In this document: positions 1 to 8,091 of the stretch, one piece after another
How positions within the stretch are numbered: position 1 is the first letter of the stretch
Layout of the letters: each line of letters begins with the position of its first letter
Assembly (NCBI GenBank): GCA_964399735.1
Contig: CAYNSO010000082.1
Location: 1-17,379 of the forward strand
From: Fontivivens sp964399735
GTDB taxonomy: Bacteria > Zhuqueibacterota > Zhuqueibacteria > Residuimicrobiales > Krinioviventaceae
Reading direction: 5' to 3'
DNA: 17,379 bases
Made by a program: the position numbers and the translations under genes
Notes under the pieces: generated by a model
Database searches by the model: none
The model's input: only the letters and a program-made list of their open reading frames with translations
Told to the model about the DNA's origin: nothing

Positions 1-31
1 ATTCCTCGTCGCAAGCTCCTCGGAATGACAA
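1..31 (-). repeat. Dispersed repeat fragment (family A)
   Basis: Read on the minus strand this begins TGTCATTCCGAGGAGC and ends GCGACGAGGAAT. The last 12 bases are identical to the start of the element at 7760. This resembles a dispersed palindromic motif common in non-coding DNA of many bacteria. It is probably cut off by the window edge. The match between the two copies is seen directly; the family assignment is from memory. Confidence 0.55.
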
Positions 32-46
32 TCCTGGGGAGCGGAA

Positions 47-179
47 CGGTCGTCGGCCAGGGCCGTTGCTTTACCTTTCGGGACGTATCGATACGCCTGC
101 TCAAGTAAACAATCCCGGTCTTCGACTAGTCCCGTTGCTTCATCTTCCGGCCCGTATCGAGACGTCCATCAAAGTAAAA
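47..179. repeat. Two-copy degenerate tandem repeat, 69-bp period
   Basis: Bases 47-110 and 116-179 align at a constant offset of 69. Both copies contain CGGTC, CCGTTGCTT, CGTATCGA and AAGTAAA at the same spacing, with scattered substitutions between them. No open reading frame of note crosses it. The function is unknown; an old duplication within a dispersed element is the simplest reading. Confidence 0.65.
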
Positions 180-231
180 TGAATTGCGGGTGTTACAGAA
201 CCGTCCCCTCGATATGGTTCGCAAAGATAAA

Positions 232-246
232 TCCCGCAAAGCGGGA
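232..246. repeat. Short perfect hairpin (TCCCGC / GCGGGA)
   Basis: A six-base arm TCCCGC and its complement GCGGGA are separated by AAA. It is the first of a series of small hairpins running to 441. There is no T-tract after it on either strand, so it is not an obvious intrinsic terminator. Confidence 0.6.
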
Positions 247-279
247 GAACCTACTCGGGGATCGGATGTTTTAGAGCTA

Positions 280-404
280 CATTGCCACGACCTTCAGGTC
301 GTAGCACAAATAAAACAAAAACATGGCTTTAGCCTAATTTAATATTTGACTAAAGTCAATTCACTTTAGCTAAAGTAATCCACGTCATAAATGACGTGGC
401 AATG
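280..404. repeat. Composite element: nested hairpins inside a 10-bp inverted repeat
   Basis: The ends are a perfect inverted repeat, CATTGCCACG (280-289) and CGTGGCAATG (395-404). Inside and overlapping the ends lie five perfect palindromes: ACGACCT/AGGTCGT (287-302), GGCT/AGCC (325-334), TTGACT/AGTCAA (346-359), ACTTTAGCTAAAGT (363-376) and CCACGTCAT/ATGACGTGG (380-399). Most have only a two-base centre. Nothing here looks coding. It could be a mobile palindromic element, a structured transcript, or a set of protein-binding palindromes. The structure is seen directly; any function is unknown. Confidence 0.7.
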
Positions 405-423
405 AATTAACTTTGTCATAAAT

Positions 424-441
424 GGTGGGTCAAGACCCACC
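424..441 (-). terminator. Hairpin just after the HAD gene, possible terminator
   Basis: GGTGGGTC (424-431) and GACCCACC (434-441) form an 8-bp GC-rich stem with a two-base centre, 16 bases past the stop codon of the minus-strand HAD gene. The position fits a terminator. However, no T-tract follows on the minus strand, so it may simply be the last member of the hairpin series. It shares the 10-mer GTCATAAATG (415-424) with the neighbouring hairpin (384-393). Confidence 0.4.
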
Positions 442-457
442 CTGCCAACTGATCGCT

Positions 458-1108
458 TTATTCAATTCCCAGCACCATCAACACCTGGCGTAGCGAGCAA
501 ATCAGCGGCACGCCGCAATCCTGCAAACGTTCCGGGGTATGATGCCCGTTGGTAAACAATACCACATCCACGCCAATCTCGCGCGCCACCTGGCAATCGT
601 GCGTGGTATCGCCAATGTACAAAAACTGCTGCGGCTGCAAAGAGTGGCGCTGCATATATTCGCGGGCTATGCCGACCTTGCCGTCCGCATAATGATGATT
701 CAGCCCGGTCAGTTCATTAAAATAGCCCTGCAGACCGAACAACTCCACCCCGGCGTGCAGCATTTTCACATCCGCGGCGGAAAGAATGGACTGGGTGAGC
801 CCCGCTTTTTGAACTGCGCCCAACACATACTTTACATCTTTATGCAAACTGCATTCATGCCAGCGCCGGTAATAATTATTGATATACTCGGTGCCCACCA
901 CCTCAAACGGCGCTTTGTTAAAATCAAAACCGATGCGTTCATAATAGTCGCGCACCGGAAAATCAAAATGCTGCTGGTATTCCGGATAAGTCAATACCGG
1001 TTTGCCGTGCTTGACCAGCAGTTCGTTGATCACATCCACGCACAGCCACATATCGTCTAATAACGTGCCGTTCCAGTCCCACAAAATATGTTTGTATTTT
1101 AAAGACAA
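458..1108 (-). CDS. HAD-superfamily hydrolase (phosphoglycolate phosphatase-like)
   Basis: This 216-residue cytoplasmic protein has the haloacid-dehalogenase phosphatase layout. Motif I is DWNGTLLDD (residues 11-19) with nucleophile Asp11. Motif II is the SILSAAD segment near residue 108. A conserved Lys precedes motif IV, GDTTHDC, near residue 167. The helical cap lies between motifs I and II. Position 13 is Asn where most HAD phosphatases have the acid/base Asp; this Asn variant occurs in some members of the group, so a phosphatase role is likely but the substrate is unknown. The start is TTG at 1108, chosen because GGGAG sits six bases upstream (1117-1113) and the N-terminus then leads straight into motif I. 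It stands alone, convergent with the hairpin array. Confidence 0.85.
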   Translation of the reverse strand: MSLKYKHILWDWNGTLLDDMWLCVDVINELLVKHGKPVLTYPEYQQHFDFPVRDYYERIGFDFNKAPFEVVGTEYINNYYRRWHECSLHKDVKYVLGAVQKAGLTQSILSAADVKMLHAGVELFGLQGYFNELTGLNHHYADGKVGIAREYMQRHSLQPQQFLYIGDTTHDCQVAREIGVDVVLFTNGHHTPERLQDCGVPLICSLRQVLMVLGIE

Positions 1109-1379
1109 GGGTTGCTCCCGCCAAAATAAAATTTTTTGTTTCTAATGTAAACACTTGCCCTGCCAAAAGCATCTTAATTCCGGTTGCAGCCAATAAACAA
1201 AAAACAACTCACAACCAAGTCAAAGGAGGTATTTACTAACCAATCGGCAGGTGTCCGTCTTTACCCTCATCGGGTGTTGGAATTTAATCATTTTTTTCAA
1301 TATTACAAAAAAAATGTTATCGCTTTGCTCTGTTCTTAAAAATTATTATATTATTCCTGTCATCATTCGGGAGAATAAT

Positions 1380-1853
1380 ATGCAGTACGACAAACCATCA
1401 CCCGGTGTTTTTTTTATTGCAACGATGCTGTCTTTAATGTTCCTGGTAACAATACTGCCGCTTTACACGATGGGCTTTTTTTCAGACCCATCCGTAATGC
1501 CGCCTGTTGTTATTCCGTTTTTTATAATGCCGGCAATTATCTTTATTTTACTTGTTCACGCCGGTTACCACACGGAATATATCCTGAATGAAAAAAGCCT
1601 TGATTTGAAATGCGGCTGGATTATCAAAGGCAGCATTCCATATCAGAATATCAGCGCTATAAAACCGGCCAAATTTAACAGCCGGACATTGGGTAGAGGT
1701 TACGGACAAAAAGGCTATTGCAACCGGTTCACCAATGGATTGGTACTGCAAGTCGGTAAAGATCAGGTTTTCATCAGCCCATCCGATAATGACAGATTCC
1801 TGTTCGAATTGCAGATAAAAATACAACGTGCGCAACAAACGCAGGCGGGTTAA
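1380..1853 (+). CDS. Small membrane protein with bacterial PH domain (bPH_4/DUF1200-like)
   Basis: The protein has 157 residues from the ATG at 1380, which has GGGAG six bases upstream. An in-frame GTG at 1251 would add 43 residues of low-complexity, AT-rich sequence. The AAGGAGG near 1224-1230 is about 20 bases from that GTG, too far, so the shorter form is preferred. Two hydrophobic helices (about residues 10-32 and 42-62) are followed by a beta-rich domain (about 66-150) that ends in the ISPSDNDRFLFEL motif typical of the bPH_4 family. The domain is expected to face the cytoplasm. The biochemical role of these small PH membrane proteins is not settled. There is no operon partner; the next gene begins 142 bases on. 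Confidence 0.75.
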   Translation: MQYDKPSPGVFFIATMLSLMFLVTILPLYTMGFFSDPSVMPPVVIPFFIMPAIIFILLVHAGYHTEYILNEKSLDLKCGWIIKGSIPYQNISAIKPAKFNSRTLGRGYGQKGYCNRFTNGLVLQVGKDQVFISPSDNDRFLFELQIKIQRAQQTQAG

Positions 1854-1932
1854 TTCTCCTTCCATACCAGTCCGGTTCACCCCCCTCAAATAATAAAAAA
1901 ATGTGATTTATATCAAGTGTATCAGGTAACTT

Positions 1933-1950
1933 GTACGTATTTAGTACGTA
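1933..1950 (+). promoter_or_regulatory. Direct repeat GTACGTA with 11-bp spacing upstream of the TonB receptor gene
   Basis: GTACGTA occurs at 1933-1939 and again at 1944-1950, one helical turn apart, and each copy holds the self-complementary TACGTA. It lies about 46 bases before the start of the receptor gene, where an operator would be expected. Binding by a regulator is inference only. Confidence 0.3.
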
Positions 1951-1995
1951 TGAGAAACATTAACTAAACGCCAGTTATTAAACTATGGGAGTAAT

Positions 1996-4221
1996 ATGTT
2001 CATGAAAAAATTAATCCTTTTGATCCTTTTACTTGTTTTGCAAAGCGGGTCCATCCTGGCCGGAACCATACATGGGTTTGTCCGGGAAAAGGCCAATAAA
2101 GAACCGGTTATCATGGGCAATGTCTGGATCAAAGACACCAACATAGGCGCCACTACCAACATGAAGGGCTATTACGTTCTTCCCTCCCTGTCACCGGGAA
2201 CGTATCAAATCTGTTACCGTTACATTGGTTTCAAAACAGAAATAAAAACCATAACCATTATTAATGGCGACGACCTGACCCTGGACGCCGAGCTTGAAAT
2301 GGAGTCACTGCAGATGCAGGATGTAGTAGTTGAAGCGGAGCGCGATAAACGCGAACTCGATATCAAACCGAGTCAGATTGCCATGCAAATGCCGCAGCTT
2401 ATGAAAATTCCGGCCGTGGTCGAAGCTGATCTGTTCCGTTCATTACAAATGCTGCCCGGCGTTGCTACCTTGTCCGATTTCTCTGCCGGTTTATACGTGC
2501 GCGGCGGCAGCCCCGATCAAAACCTGATTCTGCTCGACCATATTGACGTATACAATCCTAACCACATGTTTGGTTTTTTCAGCACCTTTAATACCGATGC
2601 GGTAAAATCCGTTGAACTGTTAAAGGGCGGCTATCCCTCACAATATGGTGGACGACTTTCTTCGGTTCTGAATGTAGTGAATAAAGAAGGTAACCGTGAA
2701 GAATTCCAGGGCGTAGCCCGAATCAGCGTACTCAGCGCCAGCGCCACCCTCGAAGGCCCCTGGAAACACGGCTCGTGGATGGTTTCAGGCAGAAGAACCT
2801 ATCTCGAACTGGCGGAAAAATTGGCGGACTTTGATTTGCCATACTATTTTTATGACGGTCACGCCAAAATTAACTGGGATATTGACAAGAATAACCAGGC
2901 CAGTGTCAGCTTTTATGCCGGCAACGACGCGCTGGATCTCTCCAGCGGCGGCACAGATATTAAACTGGACTGGGGTAACAAAACCTTCTCAAGTCAGTGG
3001 ACACACTTGTTCAACAGCCGGCTATTTTCACACTTTGTGTTTGCCGGCAGCCGGTTCGACAGCGACACCGGTGTAAAATTTGATGATGTAGAGTTTGGGA
3101 TCAAAAACCAGGTGTCGGATGTGGCGCTTAAAGGAATGCTAACCTATACCCCCAATAATAACCATTCCATGGATTTTGGTTTTGAAACCAAATTTGTGGA
3201 CTTTGATTTGAAATATCATGTTGTCGATACCGATTATTTAAACTCGTTTGATGGCAATTATAGCTGCCTGTTCCTGCAGGATAATTATCGAATAACTCCG
3301 CTGACAATATTGCAAACCGGCGTCCGCGTCGATCATTACACCGATGGCAATTACGTCCGTTTCGATCCCCGCGTCTCTGTAAAACGGATCATTACCGATG
3401 AAATTAACGTTACCGCCAGCGCCGGACGCTATCATCAATTCCTTAACCTGGTGCAGCAGGGCGGTGTAAGTTTTGCAGATATGTGGTTCCCGGTCGATAA
3501 AACCTTTAAACCGGGTAAAGCCGATCATTATATTTTAGGCTTTAATTATGATAATCAAAGAACTTTTTCGATAAGCCTGGAAGGCTATTATAAAAAGTAC
3601 CTGAATATTGCCGAATATCGTAACTATCGCGCCGCCGATGAAGATATTGAAAACCAGACCGCAGCACAAAACTTTTTGAGCGGCTCCGGCAATGCCTATG
3701 GTATGGATGTTTACCTGCGCAATAACCTGTGGAAATTTGAAGGCTGGCTCGGTTATTCCCTGGGATGGACAAAAAAACAGGTCAATAATTACAATTTCGG
3801 CCTGGAATACTATCCCACTTATGACCGCCGCCACACTTTTACCCTCATCGAGGATTACCGCCTCAGCAAAAAATGGCGTTTGAATATTGCTTTTAAATAC
3901 GGTTCCGGCCAGCCCTATACCGAAGCGACCGCCCGTTACGCCGTACTTGACCAGGAAGGCCGTACATATAATAAAACCCTGGATGGAAAAAAGAACTTTT
4001 ACCGTTTACCGGACTATCACAGGCTGGATATCGGGCTGTTCTATAATACCCACCTGATGTTTACAAAACTGCCCACGGAAGCATATATCCAGATCATTAA
4101 TGTCTACAACCATAAAAATGTCTGGTTCCGGGACTATGACCTGGCGAAAAACCCTGCCGAGGTTGAAGATTTTACACAGATTCCATTTTTGCCAACTTTT
4201 GGCTATACCATACACTTTTAA
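1996..4221 (+). CDS. TonB-dependent outer-membrane receptor with CarboxypepD_reg-like domain
   Basis: This 741-residue beta-barrel receptor uses TonB energy to import a ligand across the outer membrane. A signal peptide (1-22) is followed by a carboxypeptidase-regulatory-like beta-sandwich (about 23-105, beginning GTIHGFVREK). Next comes a plug domain (about 120-230) with the hallmark YVRGGSPDQNLILLDHIDVY at 167-186 and KGGYPSQYGGR at 210-220. The rest is a barrel ending in Phe (TFGYTIHF), the usual outer-membrane sorting signal. The length suits the group that pairs with DUF4249 proteins and is shorter than SusC receptors (about 1,000 residues). GGGAG (1987-1991) precedes the ATG at 1996; the ATG at 2002 is an alternative. 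The next gene starts 13 bases downstream and is surely cotranscribed. The ligand cannot be told from sequence. Confidence 0.93.
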   Translation: MFMKKLILLILLLVLQSGSILAGTIHGFVREKANKEPVIMGNVWIKDTNIGATTNMKGYYVLPSLSPGTYQICYRYIGFKTEIKTITIINGDDLTLDAELEMESLQMQDVVVEAERDKRELDIKPSQIAMQMPQLMKIPAVVEADLFRSLQMLPGVATLSDFSAGLYVRGGSPDQNLILLDHIDVYNPNHMFGFFSTFNTDAVKSVELLKGGYPSQYGGRLSSVLNVVNKEGNREEFQGVARISVLSASATLEGPWKHGSWMVSGRRTYLELAEKLADFDLPYYFYDGHAKINWDIDKNNQASVSFYAGNDALDLSSGGTDIKLDWGNKTFSSQWTHLFNSRLFSHFVFAGSRFDSDTGVKFDDVEFGIKNQVSDVALKGMLTYTPNNNHSMDFGFETKFVDFDLKYHVVDTDYLNSFDGNYSCLFLQDNYRITPLTILQTGVRVDHYTDGNYVRFDPRVSVKRIITDEINVTASAGRYHQFLNLVQQGGVSFADMWFPVDKTFKPGKADHYILGFNYDNQRTFSISLEGYYKKYLNIAEYRNYRAADEDIENQTAAQNFLSGSGNAYGMDVYLRNNLWKFEGWLGYSLGWTKKQVNNYNFGLEYYPTYDRRHTFTLIEDYRLSKKWRLNIAFKYGSGQPYTEATARYAVLDQEGRTYNKTLDGKKNFYRLPDYHRLDIGLFYNTHLMFTKLPTEAYIQIINVYNHKNVWFRDYDLAKNPAEVEDFTQIPFLPTFGYTIHF

Positions 4222-4234
4222 CAGGAGCTAAACT

Positions 4235-5110
4235 ATGAAATTAATATACAAATTGATCTTTGGTTTACTGAGCGTTACAATATTGCTGAGCGGGTGTGAA
4301 AAGAACCCCTCCGCTCCAGAATACCAGAAAGAAGTTACCATATATGGCTATCTCTGGGGTAACGAAAATCTGACGGAAAATCATGCCATTATGATCGCCT
4401 ATACCCGTCCGGTTACCGAATATTATAATCCCGCAGAAGCGGCAATCAAGGGCGCCAATGTAACACTGACTGAATCGACAAGTGGTACTGTAACAACTCT
4501 TGTGGAATCGGCTGCCAAACCAGGGTATTACTATAACAGCGCGCTGCTGATCAAGCCCAAAACCACTTATACGCTCACGGTTCATGCAGGCGAACAGACC
4601 GTTACGGCAACTACTACTGTTCCGGCGGATCTCGTCGCTAACAGCGAATTAAAGACCGATTCGCCAAATGTAGAAAAAGATACCAACCTTGGCTACAAAA
4701 AACCAGTCTTTTTACAACATGAAGACCCCGAACAATTGATCATGGTGGAAATGTATTGTAACGAAACCTGGAACAATGCGGAATATATATACCCGTTTAT
4801 GGATCAAAAAAATCCGTCAAGTCAGGATGAGTATGACAGCGGCGGCAATGGTGAGCCGCGCCGTATTTATACGCTGGTAAAAATGTCGGACCTGGAAGCC
4901 CCGGATTTTGAAGGGAAAAACACAATTTACTGGTATGCCTCCATGATTGTATTTTACGGTTCCAATACGCTAAGCGTACTGGCCATTGATGACAATATGC
5001 ACTATTATATGACCAAAGAACACCCGGAAATTTCCGGCGGCGTGCAGGGCGGCATTGGCTTGCTTGGCTCTCTGTGCGGATTAAAATATAACTTGCAAAT
5101 TATAAAATAA
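4235..5110 (+). CDS. DUF4249-type lipoprotein paired with the TonB receptor
   Basis: The protein has 291 residues with a lipoprotein signal peptide and lipobox LSGC, giving lipid-modified Cys21. Residues 30-130 hold a beta-sandwich with the pattern AAIKGANVTL, GYYYNSALLI, TTYTLTVHAG and TTVPADL, typical of DUF4249 proteins. These are encoded beside CarboxypepD_reg-type TonB receptors in Bacteroidota. It is probably an outer-membrane accessory or capture lipoprotein for the receptor upstream. AGGAG (4223-4227) gives a clear ribosome site, and the gap to the receptor stop is 13 bases. The family assignment is by recognition of pattern, not a search. The ligand is unknown. Confidence 0.75.
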   Translation: MKLIYKLIFGLLSVTILLSGCEKNPSAPEYQKEVTIYGYLWGNENLTENHAIMIAYTRPVTEYYNPAEAAIKGANVTLTESTSGTVTTLVESAAKPGYYYNSALLIKPKTTYTLTVHAGEQTVTATTTVPADLVANSELKTDSPNVEKDTNLGYKKPVFLQHEDPEQLIMVEMYCNETWNNAEYIYPFMDQKNPSSQDEYDSGGNGEPRRIYTLVKMSDLEAPDFEGKNTIYWYASMIVFYGSNTLSVLAIDDNMHYYMTKEHPEISGGVQGGIGLLGSLCGLKYNLQIIK

Positions 5111-5139
5111 AACAATAACACAGCTGGATTTTAATGATC

Positions 5140-5172
5140 GTTGGAACAAGGCGCAGCGCCCCTTGTTCCAAC
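5140..5172. terminator. Strong hairpin between convergent genes, likely bidirectional terminator
   Basis: GTTGGAACAAGG (5140-5151) pairs perfectly with CCTTGTTCCAAC (5161-5172) over 12 bp. A GC-rich nine-base loop between them can fold further (CGC/GCG). It lies 29 bases after the DUF4249 stop and before the end of the convergent phosphatase gene. The following sequence is only loosely T-rich, so it may be a palindromic repeat serving as a terminator. Confidence 0.55.
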
Positions 5173-5306
5173 AAATATTTTAAGCAGGGTGCACGCAGGG
5201 GATAGCTTTAATAACATGTGAGTTTAATAAATTGGATCAGTTTCGTATTTTTAATAAAATATACGGAAAGGTGAGCAACACCAGGATTGAACACACGGGT
5301 AAACAA

Positions 5307-6392
5307 TTACTTGTGTTTCATCACGATCAGGGTCATATCGTCATGGGGTACGGCAGCGCCGCGAAAACCGGCAATTCCCTTTAAAATCATATTCTGAATA
5401 TCAAAAGCATCCAGATCGGCATTGGCGCAGACAATCTTTTCCAGCCTTTCTTCACCAAACTCATTTTTATACTGATTCATAGCTTCAATCAGCCCGTCTG
5501 TATATAATATAATAATATCCCCGGTTGCCGGTTTCAGATTATGCACCTGAAGCTGATTGGCAAACATGGAATTTGAGGTCAGGCCTATACCCAATCCCTG
5601 CGGCACAATTTGTGTACAGGTATGGTTTGCGGCGGAATAATACAGAACCGGCAAATGCCCCGCCCGGTATAGCTTTAATTCGTCTTTGTTATTCACTTCC
5701 AAAAGAGTACAGGTCATAAAAACCTGCTGAGGCAAGATCCGATAAAGTTTATCATTCAAATCCACCAGGTACTGCTTGATACTGGTTTCAGTTTTCAGGC
5801 TGGTCATTATTGTATGCACCTGCACCATATACAACGCCGCTTCCATTCCCTTGCCCGAGATATCTGCAATCAACACTTTGAGGTTTGGGTTGCTATCTGC
5901 TGCGGGGTTAAAATCACAAAAATCACCGCCAACCTCGCGGGCGGGTTCTGTAAAAAAAACAATATCATAAAAAGCATTCGCCGGGGCTTTTTCAGGTAAC
6001 AAGCGGGTTTGAATTCTGCGCGCCACATCCAGTTCATCTTTGGCTACAATTTTATCGGCCAGTTCCGCCGCCAGCAAAACATTGATAATGAAAAATCCAA
6101 TAAAACAATGGAAAAAATTGTTGTTCCATACCCCGGAAATGAAAAAAAACAAGGCAAATAAATAGATTATCCGCCGTGCCGGCCGCAGCTTTAAAATAAA
6201 AGTAATGAACAGGTTTTTAACAAAGCTGAATACCCGCCGCAAGCCCCTGCGGTTCTGCGAATGTTGCCGCATTTCCTGGCTATAAAACTCAAATATACCC
6301 GGAACGTCAGTACGAATAAGATGCTCCATCTCGGCAAAACTGAGATCACTGGTTAATATATGGTATGCGCGCTTTATCTTTTTAAACAACAA
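5307..6392 (-). CDS. Membrane-anchored SpoIIE/RsbU-family PP2C serine phosphatase
   Basis: This 361-residue protein has a basic N-terminal region, hydrophobic helices at about 74-108, a short linker helix with VARRIQTRLLPE (123-134), and a C-terminal SpoIIE-type PP2C domain (about 140-360). Metal-site motifs are present: EVGGDF (Asp157), IADISGKGMEAAL (Asp177), YRAGHLPVL (242-250), LYTDGLIEA (Asp299) and HDDMTLIV (Asp351, Asp352). Such enzymes dephosphorylate anti-sigma-factor antagonists in partner-switching pathways. No STAS or RsbW-type kinase gene lies in this window, so the partner is elsewhere. No PAS, GAF or response-regulator domain is visible. The start is TTG: two TTG codons in a row at 6392 and 6389, with AAGGA (6399-6395) better spaced for the second. 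Confidence 0.87.
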   Translation of the reverse strand: MLFKKIKRAYHILTSDLSFAEMEHLIRTDVPGIFEFYSQEMRQHSQNRRGLRRVFSFVKNLFITFILKLRPARRIIYLFALFFFISGVWNNNFFHCFIGFFIINVLLAAELADKIVAKDELDVARRIQTRLLPEKAPANAFYDIVFFTEPAREVGGDFCDFNPAADSNPNLKVLIADISGKGMEAALYMVQVHTIMTSLKTETSIKQYLVDLNDKLYRILPQQVFMTCTLLEVNNKDELKLYRAGHLPVLYYSAANHTCTQIVPQGLGIGLTSNSMFANQLQVHNLKPATGDIIILYTDGLIEAMNQYKNEFGEERLEKIVCANADLDAFDIQNMILKGIAGFRGAAVPHDDMTLIVMKHK

Positions 6393-6579
6393 ATTCCTTC
6401 CCGGTTAAACCACAAATAAAATAAAAAACACCTTTTTGTTGTTAATATAAAATGAACATGTCTTTAATGCAATTAAATTTTAATATGACGCTATTACAAC
6501 TTTGCATTTACTACCAGTATTACGTGTATAAAAGCATACAAGATACAAAAAAATAAAGAAATAATTTAAAATAGAGGCA

Positions 6580-7536
6580 ATGATGAAAAGACGTAAATTT
6601 ATCAAAACAGCAATTGCGGGAGGCAGTATGATTTCCCTGTCCACATTATCAAGTTGCTCTTCCGAATCGCCAATAAAACCAATTGCTCAGAGAGCGTTGG
6701 GAAAAACCGGTGAAAACCTGTCTATCATTGGTTTTGGCGGTATCCTGGTGATGAATGAAGACCAATCCGCCGCTAATGACGCTGTGGCCAAAGCGTTTGA
6801 CCGGGGTATTAATTATTATGATATAGCGCCCTCTTATGGCAATGCACAGCAAAAACTTGGTCCAGCCTTAAAAGCCTGGCGCAATCGTTCCTTCCTGGCC
6901 TGTAAAACCGGGGAACGCAGCAAAGAAGGCGCTGAAAAAGAACTGCACGAATCCCTCGCCATGATGCAAACCGACCATTTCGACCTGTATCAACTGCACG
7001 CCTTGACAACGATTGAGGATGTGGAAACTGCCTTTGGACCCAACGGCGCTATGGAAGCGTTTGTTAAAGCTAAACAGGAAGGCAAGCTGCGCTTTCTGGG
7101 GTTTTCCGCGCATTCCGAAAAAGCAGCGCTGCTGGCCATGCAAAAATTTGATTTTGACACGATTCTGTTCCCGATCAATTTTGCCGCCTGGCTAAAAGGC
7201 AATTTCGGCCCTGCGGTAGTAGCTAAAGCAAAAGAAAAGGGCATGGGCATTTTGGCGCTTAAAGGACTGGCGCATAGCAGCATTGCCGAGGGCGCTGAAA
7301 ATCCATACAAAAAGTGCTGGTACAATCCCATTCCCGTAGAGGACAAAAAACTGGCGAATCTGGCGCTGCGTTTTACCCTGTCGCAGGGAGTAACCGCGGC
7401 TATTCCACCGGGTGAACAGTTGTTTTTTCCGTTGGCGTTGCAAATAGCTGCCGACGCCGCCCCGGTGACGGAATCGGAAATTGAATTATTGCGACAGACT
7501 GCTGCCGGTCTGGAGCCGCTTTTCAAAAATATTTGA
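6580..7536 (+). CDS. Tat-exported aldo/keto reductase, probable lipoprotein
   Basis: The protein has 318 residues. The N-terminus KRRKFIKTAIAGG is a twin-arginine signal, and LSSC (23-26) looks like a lipobox, so it may be exported folded and then lipid-anchored at Cys26. The remainder is an aldo/keto reductase TIM barrel with the catalytic tetrad intact: Asp81 and Tyr86 in YDIAPSYG, Lys109 in ACKTGE, and His140 in LYQLHAL. It should therefore reduce a carbonyl with a nicotinamide cofactor, which is unusual outside the cytoplasm. There is no C-terminal ferredoxin extension. The start could be the ATG at 6580 or the next one at 6583; GAGG (6574-6577) is better spaced for 6583. It is divergent from the phosphatase gene across a 187-base AT-rich gap that must hold both promoters. 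Confidence 0.87.
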   Translation: MMKRRKFIKTAIAGGSMISLSTLSSCSSESPIKPIAQRALGKTGENLSIIGFGGILVMNEDQSAANDAVAKAFDRGINYYDIAPSYGNAQQKLGPALKAWRNRSFLACKTGERSKEGAEKELHESLAMMQTDHFDLYQLHALTTIEDVETAFGPNGAMEAFVKAKQEGKLRFLGFSAHSEKAALLAMQKFDFDTILFPINFAAWLKGNFGPAVVAKAKEKGMGILALKGLAHSSIAEGAENPYKKCWYNPIPVEDKKLANLALRFTLSQGVTAAIPPGEQLFFPLALQIAADAAPVTESEIELLRQTAAGLEPLFKNI

Positions 7537-8091
7537 TAAAAAAATGCAGGGGGTTAGCTTCTGGTTCCCAAGCTCCCGAGACTGTGATAACTAGAAAATA
7601 TTACTGCAGAAAATGGAGCGCATTGCCTTTATTCGTTGCGTTGGGCCGCAGGCCCGAATATCATCTGAAACAGGAAGCCCTTATTGATAATTGCATTTAA
7701 ACTTTATGTTATTTAACCAGATGTTTCTATTGAAAAAATAATTCAATTCTGAAAGCCAGGCGACGAGGAATCCTTTATATTTGAAACTTTTGTAATAAAG
7801 ATTTCTCTCTTCCCTCGAAATGACAAATTTGTTTCGGGTGCGTTAGCTGATTAAAAGACCTCTCCCAAATTGCACTTTGGATAGTTTTCCGAATGGTTAT
7901 CAGAAATCAACATAATAAAAAGGACATAATTACAATCCAGATATTCCTGAAAAAAATTTTACAATTTTTTACAATTTCACTTTGATATGAAATTTTTTTA
8001 TATAAATTTACAACCGAATATCCAACCTTATTTCCGATAGTGATTAAACGAATCACATCTCAAGGTTAATAAATATCTAAGGAGATTTTCC
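7537..8091. other. Long intergenic region, 555 bases
   Basis: I see no supported gene. It holds the dispersed repeat at 7760-7825 and, near 7547-7590, sequence resembling another common dispersed motif (TTCTGGTTCCCAAGCTC). AT-rich sequence just upstream of the lipoprotein gene includes a repeated TTTTACAATTT (about 7957-7977). The promoter of the lipoprotein gene is presumably in the last 120 bases, but I could not pick convincing boxes. Confidence 0.5.
7760..7825. repeat. Dispersed palindromic repeat (family A), second copy
   Basis: The left half starts GCGACGAGGAAT, identical over 12 bases to the complement of 1-12. The right half ends CCCTCGAAATGACA, matching the other end of the same motif read on the opposite strand. 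The two halves form an imperfect inverted repeat around 7785 (GAGGAATCCTTTAT against ATAAAGATTTCTCTC). Confidence 0.55.

Noticed and set aside
268..279. GTTTTAGAGCTA, identical to the first 12 bases of the Streptococcus pyogenes type II CRISPR repeat
   Set aside because: It occurs once, there is no repeat-spacer pattern, no cas gene and no tracrRNA-like partner; the downstream sequence belongs to the hairpin element. Treated as chance.
539..1060. 173-residue plus-strand frame opposite the HAD gene
   Set aside because: It lacks family features and a ribosome site, and the minus strand encodes a clear HAD enzyme; a shadow frame.
1251..1379. In-frame N-terminal extension of the PH-domain protein from a GTG at 1251
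   Set aside because: The ribosome site (AAGGAGG near 1224) is about 20 bases away and the added residues look like translated intergenic DNA; the ATG at 1380 has a proper GGGAG.
6990..7526. 178-residue minus-strand frame opposite the first aldo/keto reductase
   Set aside because: Shadow of a gene with all catalytic residues present on the plus strand.
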